Shown: piece by piece, positions 34,700 through 44,951 of the stretch
How the letters are laid out: every line of letters starts with the position of its first letter
Position numbering within the stretch: the stretch's first letter is position 1
NCBI GenBank assembly: GCA_009823505.1
Contig: VZQC01009601.1
Location: 3,083,715 to 3,147,714 of the forward strand
From: Rhizomys pruinosus
Taxonomy: Eukaryota; Chordata; Mammalia; Rodentia; Spalacidae
Reading direction: 5' to 3'
DNA: 64,000 nucleotides
Made by a program: the position numbers and the translations under genes
Notes under the pieces: generated by a model
What the model was told of the DNA's origin: nothing
Databases searched by the model: none
What the model saw: the letters and a program-made list of their open reading frames with translations, nothing else

Positions 34700-36715
34700 C
34701 AGAATTATTCCATTTAAAGGCAGCAACTTGGCAAGGCAGCCCCCTGTCAACACTCCTCTTCAATATAGTGCTTGAAACACTTGCTAGGGCAATAAGGCAA
34801 GAAAAGGAAATTAAAGGAGTACTAATTGGAAAAGAGGAAGTCAAACTATCCCTTTTTTGCTGATAATATGATTGTTTACTTAAGGGATACTAAAAACTGC
34901 ACCAGAAAACTCCTAGAAATGATTAGGAGCTTCAGTAAAGTGGCAGGATACAAAATTAACCTAGAAAAATCAGTAGCCTTTCTTTTCATCAACAAGAAGC
35001 AACTGAAGAAGGAATAAAAGGAGACCTTCCCAATCACAATAGCCTCAAAAGCAATAAAATACCTAGGAACAAACCTAACCAAAGACACCAAGGATCTCTA
35101 CAACAAAACTTTTAAATGCTTGAAGAAGGAAATTGAAGAAGACATCAGAAGATGGAAAAACATCACATGCTCATGGATTGGGAAAATTAATATACAAAAA
35201 TGTCCATTCTACCCAATCTCTTGTATAGATTTAATGCAATCCCAATTAAAATCCCCAAGAGTTTCTTCACAGGCTTGGGGGAAAAAAGCCCTTAATTTCA
35301 TTTGGAAAAACAAAATACCCCAAATAGTCAAAACAACCCTGAGTGAAAAGACCAATACAGGGGGGAATCTCTATACCAGAGTTCAAACTATACTTCAGGT
35401 CTATAGTCATAAAAACAGCTTGGTACTGGCACAAAAGCATACCTGTTGACCAATGGAATAAAACCCTGAAGAGCCAAACTTAAGCCCATATAATTTCAGC
35501 CATCTCACATTTGACAAGGTGGCCAAGAAGACACAATGGAGGAAAGAGAGCATCTTCAGCAAGTGGTGTTGGCAAAACTGGATCACCACTTGTAGAAGAA
35601 TGAAATTAAACCCCTACCTCTCACCCTGTACAAAAGTCAACTCCAGATGGATTAAAGACCTCAATGTGAAACTCCAAACTCTGAAAGTGAAAGAAGAAAA
35701 AGTTGGCAGCAGACTACAAGACATAGGTTTAGGAAAAGGCATCCTAAATCAGACAGCAGCTGCACAAGAATTAAGGTCGACAATTGAAAAATGGGACCTC
35801 ATTAAACTCAAAAGCTTCTGTACATCAAAAAAAAAAAAATCAAAGAAGTGAAGAGAAAACCGACAGAATGGGAGGAAATCTTCACCACAGATACATCTGA
35901 CAAAGAATTGTTTTCCAGAATATATAAAGTACTCAAAAAACAAAGAAGAAAGAAAACAATTGATCCACTCAATAAATTGAGAAAGAGCTGAACAGAGACT
36001 TCACAAGTGAGGAATTAGAGATGTCTGAGAAACACCTTAAGAAGTGTTCAACGTCGCTAATAATTAAGGAGATGCAAATTAAAACTGTCTAAATCAGACA
36101 GCAGCTGCACAAACAATAAGGTCAACGATTTTCAAATGGGACTTTATTCATCTCAAAAGTTTCTGTACAGCAAAAGAAACAATCAGTGAAGAGAAAATGT
36201 TCAACATCATTAATAATTAAGGAAATGCAAATTAAAACCACTTTAAGATATCATCTTACTCCAATAAGACTGGCTAAGTTCAAGAAAACAAATGATACCA
36301 AGTGCTAGAGAGGCTGTGGGGAAAGGGGAACACTCATCCACTGCTGGTGGGAATGTAAACTCGTACAGCCACTATGGAAAGCAGTGTGGAGAGCCCTTGG
36401 AAGGCTTGGGATGAACTTGCCACCTGACCCAGCCATACAATTCCTGGGCATGTACTCACAAGACTCATTTTACAGCAGAGATATATGCTCAGCCTTGTTT
36501 ATTGCATCTCTCTTTACAATAGCAAGGAGCTGGAATCAACCCAAGTGCCCCTCAACTGATGAGTGGATAGAGAAAATGTGGTATATCTTCACAATGGAGT
36601 TCTATACAGTGGTAAAGAAAGATGACATCATGATATTTGCAGGTAAATCACTGGAGCTAGAAGATATCATGCTGAGTGAAGTAACACAGTCCCAGAAAAA
36701 CAAACGATGAATGGT
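34700..36715 (+). pseudogene. L1 ORF2 remnant, 3' half (RT palm to C-terminus)
   Basis: Continues the sense-L1 ORF2 exactly where the 22,770 break leaves it. '[20 protein letters not shown]' is followed by the RT region, where a +1 shift splits the catalytic motif (one frame ends LFC, the other reads 'PFFADN'). The second Asp of the usual FADD/YADD pair is Asn. Downstream frames give 'YKINLEKSVAFLF', the thumb region (35,120-35,449, '[12 protein letters not shown]'), 'RWIKDLNVKLQTLKVKEEKV' and '[20 protein letters not shown]' (35,519-35,851). The C-terminal domain follows (36,384-36,710, 'SWNQPKCPSTDEWIEKMWYI'). A block at 35,747-35,850 is repeated in diverged form at 36,091-36,180. It cannot encode active protein. 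Confidence 0.93.
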
Positions 36716-37035
36716 ATTCCTCATCTGTGGATGCTAGCACCAATTACCTAATTGTATGGCAAACTGGGAAATGTCAAAGTGATCTGAAAACAACTGTGCT
36801 CTTATATTGTGAATCCTTATAAAAACAAAACAAACAAACAAGAAACCCCAGTCCCCAGACCAAGGCTGCTGCAAACTTCTTTACTCTCTGAGACATCTGT
36901 CTATCATTCAAAATTATGTTGTAACAAATTATCTTAAGAATGGAGCAAGTTCTCATGTGCTACTTTACAGTAGGGAGAGGAGACTTGGCACCTGCATCAG
37001 CAGCTGTGTGCCAGTTATTTTATTTTTATTACTGC
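36716..37035 (+). repeat. sense L1 3' UTR start, then unclear sequence
   Basis: 36,716-36,770 ('caccaattacctaattgtat', 'ggcaaactggg') is the reverse complement of 58,915-58,945 in another L1, so it is L1 3' UTR. It runs to an A-rich tract at 36,820-36,845. From there to 37,035 I see nothing specific. Confidence 0.6.
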
Positions 37036-37590
37036 TTATATTTTATTTTTTATATATTTTATTGAAGTTTTGTGCATTTCATATATCACTTCATTTTTCA
37101 GTCAAGAATTATTTCCCCCAACCAACCCAATTGTATGTAGTCTCCCATACATGTCCTATATCCCCTTCTGAGTCTTTTCAAAGTTTTTCAAAGAAGAGGA
37201 TTACTTTTTGGGGGGGGGGTGTTTCTAGTGCTTCAGTCAGTTCCGTGCCCCATTTCTTTTGTTGTTGCTGTTTCCTCTAATCCATATTGTTTCAACATAT
37301 GCATTTATATATGTCACACACGTACTAAAATCATGTCATCTGAAAATAAACTCTATGTTATTTCCAAATCTTATTTTGGGATTCACATTTTCACTTTGAA
37401 TTGTATGTTGCTCTAAAATATGTGAACATACCCTCCACCCTTGTACCGAAATTATAAAGCATGAAAATAAGTAGTAGGTAAATTCTAGAGCCCATTAAGG
37501 GATTCACATTCACAGAGCACAGTTGCTTTTAGATAAGGAGAAATATAACATTAATGTTAGTTTGCCTTACAAGTAGGTAGTTGGTACTAG
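37036..37590 (-). mobile_element. 3' UTR of the second antisense L1
   Basis: T-rich end, 'ttgaagttttgtgcatttca', a G9 run at 37,210-37,219, and 'actagcatccacaaatgagg' leading into ORF2. Only about 0.55 kb, much shorter than the 2.3-kb 3' UTR at 22,771, so the two belong to different L1 lineages or one has a deletion. Confidence 0.7.
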
Positions 37591-38768
37591 CATCCACAAA
37601 TGAGGGAAACCATTCAAAATTCATTTTTCTGGGAATGTGCTATTTCACTTAGTATAATATCTTCTAGTTCCATCCATTTACCTGTGAAGTTCATGATGTC
37701 ATGTTTCTTTTTTTTTTAATTTTTTTAAATTAATTTTTATTTATTTCTGTATGTGTATGAATGTACTGTCTGCATGCAAGTTTGTGCACCTGTGTCATGC
37801 AATGCCGCAGAGGTCAGAAGAGGGTGTCGGATTCCCCTGGAACTGGAGTTCTCCTGGAATTGGAGTTTCAGACGGTTCTTGGCTGCCATGTGGGTGCTGG
37901 GGATCGAACCCGGGTCCTCTGTAAGAGCGGTCGGCACTCTTAACCGCTAGGCCATCTCTTCAGCCCCGATGTCATGTTTCTTTACCACTGTATAGAACTC
38001 CATTGTGTAGAGGTACCACATTTTCTTTTTCCACTCATTGGTTGAGGGGCAATTGTGTTGGTTCCAGCTCTTTGCTATTGTAAAGAGAGCTGCAATAAAC
38101 ATAGCTCTGCATGTATCTCTGTGGTAGGATGAGTCTTGTGGGTATATACCTAGGAGTGGTATGACTGGGTCACGTGGCAGGCTCATTCTGAGTCTTTTAA
38201 GGGTTCTCCACACTGCTTTCCATAGTGATTGTTTACATTCCCACCAGCAGTGTATAAAGTGTTCCCCTTTCCCCACATCTCCAACATTTGGTGTCATTTG
38301 TTTTCTTCATTCCTAGCCAGTCTTATTGGAGTGAGATGATATCTTAAAGTGGTTTTAATTTGCATTTCCTTAATTATTAATGATGTTGAACATTTTTACA
38401 ATGTTTCTCAGCCATCTTTAATTCCTCACTGGTGAAGTCTCTGTTCAGTTCTTTACTCCATCTTTTAAGTGAGTCATTTGTTTTCTTCTTTGTTTTTTGA
38501 GTAGTTTATATATTCCGGAAGTTAATGTTCTGTCAGATGTATCAGAGGTGAAGGCTTCCTCCCATTTTGTCGGTTTTCTCTTCACTGATTGTTTCTTTTG
38601 CTGTACAGAAGCTTTTGAGTTGAATAAAGTCCCACTTGAAAATCGTTGACCTTATTGTTTGTGCAGCTGCTGTCTGATTTAGAAAGTAATTTCGTATGCC
38701 TATGTCTTGTAGGTTGCTGCCAACCTTTTCTTCTCTCCCCTTCAGAGTTTTGGGTTTCAAGTTGAGAT
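37591..38768 (-). pseudogene. ORF2 C-terminal part of the second antisense L1
   Basis: The reverse complement encodes the ORF2 C-terminus: 'VPLLGIYPQDSSYHRDTC'-like, 'WWECKQSLWKAVWRTLKRLR' and 'MWYLYTMEFYTVVKKHDI' in the frame 37,947-38,297, and 'GSNLQDIGIRNYFLNQTAA' in the frame 38,542-38,784. It is split at 37,711-37,967 by an antisense SINE. The central ~3 kb of ORF2 (endonuclease and RT) is missing, because at 38,768 the sequence passes straight into ORF1. Confidence 0.92.
37695..37983 (-). repeat. B2-like SINE (antisense) with perfect 16-bp TSD
   Basis: Near-consensus antisense SINE between identical direct repeats 'gatgtcatgtttcttt' at 37,695-37,710 and 37,968-37,983. It interrupts L1 ORF2 and contains 'gtgtcatgcaatgccgcaga' and 'cttaaccgctaggccatctc'. 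It is clearly younger than the L1. Confidence 0.97.
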
Positions 38769-39182
38769 AAACTATAATTGACATTTTTGCTGGGTATATT
38801 AATCTGGGTTAGCATCTATAGTCATTTAGTACTAGGAGTACATTAGGCCACGTTCTTCTGGCTTTCATAGTTTGCACTGATAAGTCACCTGTAATTCTGA
38901 CTGGTTTTCCTTTATATGTACCTTGTTGTTTTTCTCTTGTGCCTTTTACTATCTTGTCTTTGTTTTGGGTGACTAGAGTTTTAACTATGATACGGGATGG
39001 GGAATTTCTTTTCTGATATTGTCTATTTGGAGTTCTGTGTGCTTCTTGTATTTGTATGCGTTTGTCTCTTTTCAGTTTGGGGAAATTTTCTTCGATTATT
39101 CTATTGAAGATCTGAACAATACAGTTGTCTTAGGATTCTTCTCCTTCCTCTAGCCCTATAATGTGGAAGTTTGATCTTTTCT

Positions 39183-39184
39183 AT

Positions 39185-39227
<43 letters not shown>

Positions 39228-39228
39228 G
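39183..39228. repeat. (TTTA)n tract
   Basis: About 11 TTTA units, the reversed tail of the adjacent antisense B1. Confidence 0.95.
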
Positions 39229-39370
39229 TCTTTTTGAGACAGGGTCTCCCTGTAGCTCTGGCTGTCCTGGAACTCACTCTGTAGACCAGGCTGGCCTCGA
39301 ACTCACAGAGATCTGCGTGCCTCTGCCTCCCAAGTGCTAGGATTAAAGGCATGCACCACCACGCCCGGCA
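39229..39370 (-). repeat. B1 SINE (antisense) in L1 ORF1
   Basis: 'tttttgagacagggtctccc', 'gaccaggctggcctcgaact' and 'gcaccaccacgcccggc'. The CpG sites at the B1 5' end are intact, implying a young copy. L1 sequence ('tagtttgatcttttc') repeats on both sides ('gtttgatcttttctatttat' at 39,169 and 'gtttgatcttttcatagtg' at 39,374), giving a ~13-bp TSD. Confidence 0.95.
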
Positions 39371-39850
39371 TTTAGTTTGATCTTTTCATAGTGTCCCACA
39401 TTTCCTGATTGCTCCACACTTGTGTTTTTTTTTTTTAATTTTTCATAATCTTTACTTGATTGATATGAAAAACTTCTAGTTTTTCCTTGCTATTATCCAG
39501 GTATGATATTCTATTTTTTGCTTCTGAGGCTTTCTCCTATTTTTTCCTGTTGATTGATTGACTGTTCAATTTCCTTTTTTGTTTCCTCCGATGATTTCTT
39601 CAGTATTCCCACTTCCTTTTGGAGCTTGTCATTCTCTTTTTTAGCTCCTTATGCTGCTGGCCTATGTCTTTTTTCATCTCAGCATGGGATCTTTTAATAT
39701 TTCTATTTCCTTCTGGAGTTTGTCATTCTTTTCCTCCAGTTCCTGAGTTCTTCATTCTCTCCCTTTATTTCTCTCATTTGTTCTTTATATTCTTTTATTT
39801 GATTAGTCTATGATTGTTCTTCTAAGATCCGTGTCCTGGGTTCCTTCCAG

Positions 39851-40345
39851 CGAGATCTCATTATAGGCATCTTCTTTAGGTCTGGTAGTGTGTGGTGGAG
39901 ATTTATTATGTGCTTTTCCCATGTTGTTTTTTCTTTGTGTTTTTGGCATGAGGGTTCATTTTATTGTTTGTATTCTTGTGTGAATCTCAAATGTTTCTTT
40001 GCTGCATTAAAGGCTTAATTTGCTTGTTTCCTATGGATATGTTCTTTGTCTTCTCCTTATGGAGGAGTTTATGGAGGGCTGGTTGTTTTAGGTTTCCAGT
40101 GTTCACTTTTAGTTATATATTTGGATATTCAACTGGCTCTTCCCTTTCTGGTCTGGAGGTTCTAGTCCCCAGGAGCCATGCTGCTTCCTATCTCTGGACC
40201 TGCTGGCCGACTCTACCCTACTGCTGTGCACTCTGGGCCAGGTGTGGCTGGCAGGCAGTCAACAGGCTGATGAGCCCACCTGGTGTTGTGCTCACCTATT
40301 CCCCAGGCACCATGCTGCTTTTTCTCTCTAGACCTGGGTGACTTC
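39851..40345 (-). promoter_or_regulatory. 5' UTR with ~134-bp monomers, second antisense L1
   Basis: A repeat unit begins at 40,167 ('ccccaggagccatgctgctt') and again at 40,301 ('ccccaggcaccatgctgctt'), offset 134 bp. The second unit is incomplete, about 1.3 units in total. Position upstream of ORF1 and GC richness fit L1 promoter monomers. The sequence is unrelated to the 168-bp monomer at 34,322. Confidence 0.7.
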
Positions 40346-41360
40346 TGTTTATGTTTACTTAAATCAGGCATATACTTGACCATATAATTTTGGGTTCTGG
40401 GTATAACATCATAAGATCATAGCATCTAAGATCAAAGATTTTGGGATACTGAACTTCTTGCTCTACCAGTTACATGTTCCAGGACTTTTGCCCTTGTGCT
40501 AAAGCCTTTTGGAGTCAGTTAATTCACCTGTAAGATGTAAATGAAACCTACCTTACATAAGCAGTGTAAGGGTAAAGAAAAGAGGAAAACAGTAGACTTT
40601 ACATTTTTATATTTCCTGTCAGATCATTTTACTGAAAATATCTCGTAAGGTCTACATCAGAGTAAAGCACTCAAAATAATGACTGTTTGCTCCTCTGGAG
40701 GTAATTTACTCCAGACTGAAGTCACTTCCTGGGCACATTCTTCTGTCTGGCTCCCTAATTCCTTTTCTAGATTATATCTGCACATTTTTCTGAATGTTAT
40801 TTCATCTCATTGAACATGCCTACTTGATTCAGATTTTTGACCCCTTCTGATGTACTTGAGAATCACTTTATTTACTGAATTTTTAATGTATATGGCACAG
40901 GTCTTCCCTGAGTTGTAAGGTAATAAGTGAATATTGCAGTCTGTGTGTTCCTCTTTGGGATGCAGGCCAGGCAAAGGACCAAAAACAGATCAGAACTCAC
41001 ATAGTACCTTAGGTGTAGTTTGTGGAAAAAGCAGATCTCTGCACTCTTTACTGAGGACTTTTTATCTCTGACCACTTTTCCTTTAACCAATGAGCTCTGA
41101 GTAGAAGGGGTGACTCTGCATGGCCTTGTCTACAGGATGATCTCTGATCTTTCTCAAACACATTTGGATCCTCCTAGAAACTCCTGTTTTCAGACTTATC
41201 ATTAGAAGTTCATATTCCTTTCCCGCTCTGTATAATTAAAACAAGTGAAAAATATTTCCTTGCCTTGGGATGTGTCACTATTCTATGAGAATTTTCATAA
41301 GTTTTTTTTTTCCTTTTTTTAACTCATCGAAACATATGCTCATTTTAATTGCACAACTCT
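40346..41360. other. non-genic stretch
   Basis: Unique AT-rich sequence. The minus-strand frame at 40,872-41,090 has no recognisable domain. Confidence 0.5.
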
Positions 41361-41583
41361 GGGCTGGAGGGGTGACTCAGGACTTAAGAGCAATAGCTGC
41401 TCTTGCAGAGGACCCAAGATTTGATTTCCACCACCCACATCTCAGCTAACAACAATCAGTCACTCCAATTCCAGAAGACTCTGACACCTTCTTCTGACCT
41501 CTGAGGGCACTGAACAACAGGGGTGCACTTACATACATGCAGGCAAAACATACATAAACATAAAAATAATAATAAAATATCTT
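41361..41583 (+). repeat. B2-like SINE, moderately diverged
   Basis: 'gggctggaggggtgactcag', 'gatttccaccacccacatc', 'cttcttctgacctctgaggg', tail 'aaaataataataaaat'. Confidence 0.88.
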
Positions 41584-41660
41584 AATTTCATGACTGTATT
41601 TTGTATGCTACCTTAAATCTCACTGTCTTTATTCTTGAAATTTATGATAGAAAACCATTG

Positions 41661-42030
41661 TCTTAGTGTTTTGTGTGTTGCTGTAACAAGAAACCCTGAC
41701 AAAGCAACCTAACCCACACAATTTGAGTCTGGGAACGCAAAGTGGCAAGAGTTGAAAGCAGCTGGTTGGACTCTGTCCTCTGTTGAGATGGAGAAAATGA
41801 TGAAGGCTGTTGCTCTGCTCCCTTCCTCTTCTTTATACACCTAGGACCCAAACCCAGGTCAAAGTGTTAGGGCAAGAAGCCTAACTAACATAATCAAGAT
41901 AATCCTCTCAGGCTTTCCCAGAGATTAACCTAACCTTGATCATTTCTGATAGATGCACCTGGAGGCTTGTGTCATGAATGACTCTAGAAATTGTCAAGGT
42001 GACAACCTTGTCACCTAACCATCATTGTCT
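41661..42030 (+). repeat. rodent LTR-like interspersed repeat
   Basis: 'gtcttagtgttttgtgtgtt', 'gctgtaacaagaaaccctga' and 'attgtcaaggtgacaacc' mirror the start and end motifs of the repeats at 44,235 and 45,750. Minus-strand frames are incidental. Confidence 0.6.
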
Positions 42031-43298
42031 TACCCACCTCTAGTTTGCTTTACATTATCCTTTGTATTTGTCTGATTTTTATGTGTTTGATTATAATGAC
42101 TGGGGAGAAATTAGTGTTTCTATGCCACTCTCTATTATGGAGGCTACAGGAATTAAGACTTATAGTCTTTATATTATCAATCCTTAGAAAGTTAGAGTTT
42201 TATTTAAATACAGCAATTTTAGGTAAAATTCCAGAGTGAGCTGCAACAAAATGAGTTGAAGTTTATAAGGTAAAGGAAATCCTTCTTATCTAGACATGCT
42301 TTTACTTGATTCTTCTGAAATAATTGTTATACACATAGCTCAAAATCAGTCATGCTTTTCCAAGTAAATATATTACACAGTGATAATAAATTCTTTCTTA
42401 CTCATGTGACTTGAATAATATAAACTGACCTCTACACCATTCCCAACTCTGCCTGAAGTTGAGTGGTGCAGATATTTACCTAACTAATATGCTTTACACG
42501 CTTGAAAACCTGGCATTCGTATCCCTTGGCCTCGGGAGTGAAATATTTATGATCACATTTATCTTTTATCAGTTTGGAATCTGACATTTATATCTCACAT
42601 GATCCATGCAGGTAAGCACCCTTCTGTTTTTAGAAATCCTTTTCTCCTGATAATTCTAAACTATAAACTTCATTAACTAAAAAGAGAAGAAAATGAGATA
42701 ATTGCTATGCTTAACGCTTGTATAATGATTTATTATTATATTTGTTTGCAATGTAACTCCTTTTAGAGTTTAATTAATCCCACTTAATGTTTAAGTATCC
42801 TATATATCTGCCAACAGGAGTTCAATTTCTAGCTGCTGTTTATTAGCATGATAATTGGGCTTATTACTTAAGCACAGGGCCTTCCTGGCATTCAGCCCAG
42901 ATGGAATATTTTATATGTATTATATCTGGAAAAAGAAACCATACATTTGCACAAAAGCAGATGTTTTAAAAACATTAAAACATAAATTTTCAAATCACCA
43001 TAAAGAATCACAATGAGGTTAACACTCAAGTACATTATGCTCATGAACTAAGGTGTGTTTGCTAAATTTGTTGAGCTCATATTTATTATTCTCCCAAAGA
43101 ATCTAGAAATTTTACTTAAATGCACACACATAACTACCTCTACAGATAGTTTACCAGTAAACTTAGTAAAAGTATGTCCACTTGTAACTGCTTTTTTTCA
43201 CAAAATAATTTCCAAACACAGTCAAGGGTTTCTTATTGAAGATTTCTAAGTTTTCACATTTTTCTTTCAACATATTTTGACACAAATAGAGAAGCAGG
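42031..43298. other. unique AT-rich stretch, possible conserved non-coding DNA
   Basis: No repeat or gene recognised. 42,600-42,960 is free of repeats and rich in TAAT/ATTA homeodomain-type cores (for example 'gcatgataattgggcttatt'). Confidence 0.45.
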
Positions 43299-43312
43299 AT
43301 GAAAGAAAGAAA

Positions 43313-43368
<56 letters not shown>

Positions 43369-43425
43369 GAAAGAGAGAGAGAGAAAGAAAGAAAGAAAGA
43401 AAGAAAGAAAGTGAAAGAGAGAGAG

Positions 43426-43480
<55 letters not shown>

Positions 43481-43492
43481 AAAGAAAGAAGA
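43299..43492. repeat. (GAAA)n microsatellite with GA interruptions
   Basis: About 190 bp of GAAA with two GA-rich interruptions (43,370-43,385 and 43,411-43,428). The Lys/Glu/Arg reading frame is an artefact. Confidence 0.97.
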
Positions 43493-43812
43493 AAGGGAAG
43501 AAGTCCTATAAAGGTCTTGGGAACAAAATTAACTTTAAGAATTAAAAATTTAAAACTGACTAATTAGCCATCTAATTTTTCTTTTGTTAACTTCATTTTA
43601 ACAACTTTCAGGCAGACTAAGATAAACTTTGAGGTGAAGCTTTGAGGAGTGGGGAAGGAAGATTCAATGACCATGAGATTTGAATAGTTAGTACCATGGT
43701 CCAAAAACGTCAACTAAATCATATTAGTTCCAAATAATGGAGAAAGAAAATGCTTGAAAAAGACTGGATTAGGTCTAGCTTGAATTGTCAGAGGAAGGGG
43801 TCCTGGGCCTAC
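43493..43812. other. non-genic stretch
   Basis: Nothing specific seen. Confidence 0.5.
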
Positions 43813-43968
43813 AAGGGGGCTCAGGCAGTGAAACCACTTGTCTTGCAGGACTGGTGAGCTGAGTTTGCTTTCCAGAATCCATCTAGAGTGGGAAGGAGAG
43901 AATAACCTTGGTGAAGGGGTCATCTGATCTTCACAAGCACACTGTGTGACTTGCACTTCCCTACTCCT

Positions 43969-44012
<44 letters not shown>

Positions 44013-44030
44013 AATAAGCAAATAGTGTAT
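43813..44030 (+). repeat. old SINE ending in (CA)n
   Basis: 'agggggctcaggcagtgaaa', 'ttgctttccagaatccat' and 'gtgtgacttgcacttcc' follow the B2/B4 layout. A CA array (43,972-44,011) lies where the SINE's terminal repeat would be. Confidence 0.6.
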
Positions 44031-44234
44031 AAAAAAGAAGGGATCTCCCTCTGTTGATATGTAAGTCCTGGCACACATGAGAGGCAATAGCATCTAAGTT
44101 CTTATCACACTGCAAACTATAAGTTAGTAAATATTAATTTATTGTTGTATTCCTAGCATGGAAAAAATAAATCAGGTTTGTAATAAAAGGCTTTACAGAA
44201 GTATTGTTGAATGTAGATATGAATAATACATAGG

Positions 44235-44640
44235 TGTCTTAGTTTGCTTTCTTCTTCTGTAAACAAAACACTGAACAAAGGTTTAGTGTATCTTACTTTC
44301 AAGTGGTAGTCCATTATTGGGGGAAGCCAGGGCAGGAACTCAGGGAGGGAAACAGGAGGCAGGAGCTGAAGTGCAGACCAAGATGCTTACTTGCTTGCTT
44401 CTCCCTGGGAGCATAGCTGCCTTCCTTATGTAGCCCAGACACACTTCCCACAGAGGACCGGACCTTTCCACATCAATTATCAATTAAGGAAATGCTCCCA
44501 CACACATGCCCATAGAATCATGTGGATGAAATTCCCCAATTGAGGTTCCCTCTTCCCAGGTATCTGTATTTTTGTCAAAAGCCAAGCCTGACAATTTACA
44601 CTCTGTCACCTTGATCAATTTGATTGGTAACATCACCATT
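44235..44640 (+). repeat. rodent LTR-like interspersed repeat
   Basis: Begins 'gtgtcttagtttgctttctt' and contains 'agggcaggaactcagggagg', 'aggcaggagctgaagtgcag' and 'aattatcaattaaggaaatg', ending near 'gtcaccttgatcaatttga'. Collinear with 45,750-46,530. Confidence 0.65.
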
Positions 44641-44641
44641 A

Positions 44642-44883
44642 AACAATAACATTAAAAAAAAAAAGTTAAAAAAAGGGGGCTGGAGAGATGGCCTAGCGGT
44701 TAAGAGCACTGACTATTCTTGCAGAGGAACTGGGTTCGATCCCCAGCACCCACATGGCGGCTGAGAACCGTCTTTAACTCCAGTTCCAGGGGAATCCAAC
44801 ACCCTCTTCTGACCTCCGCGGCATTGCATGACACAGGTGCACAAACCTGCAAGCAGACAGAACATTCCACACACATACGAAAA

Positions 44884-44922
<39 letters not shown>

Positions 44923-44951
44923 AATTTTTAAAAAAGTTTAACAATAACATT
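44642..44951 (+). repeat. B2-like SINE with 12-bp TSD
   Basis: Near-consensus SINE (44,677-44,880, 'gatggcctagcggttaagag', 'gggttcgatccccagcaccc') with an (AAAT)n tail at 44,881-44,924. Identical 'aacaataacatt' occurs at 44,642-44,653 and 44,940-44,951. It sits at the end of the older repeat at 44,235. Confidence 0.95.

Larger units (their letters stand above)
38769..39850 (-). pseudogene. ORF1 of the second antisense L1, fused to ORF2
   Basis: The reverse complement encodes ORF1 from the coiled-coil region to the C-terminal domain. At 38,769-38,830 it reads the same 'YPAKMSIIV' segment as the sense L1 at 20,700 and then continues in frame into ORF2 'YLNLKPKTLKG', so a deletion joined the two. 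ORF1 sequence is interrupted by an antisense B1 at 39,228-39,370. 39,470-39,850, rich in complementary Lys/Glu codons, matches the N-terminal coiled coil. Stops and shifts are present. Confidence 0.85.

Noticed and set aside
34615..34863. 82-codon open frame as an independent gene
   Set aside because: Its first part is promoter-monomer sequence of the antisense L1 and the rest is L1 ORF2 RT. The frame crosses the insertion junction by chance.
43299..43511. 70-codon Lys/Glu/Arg-repeat frame
   Set aside because: Translation of the (GAAA)n array.
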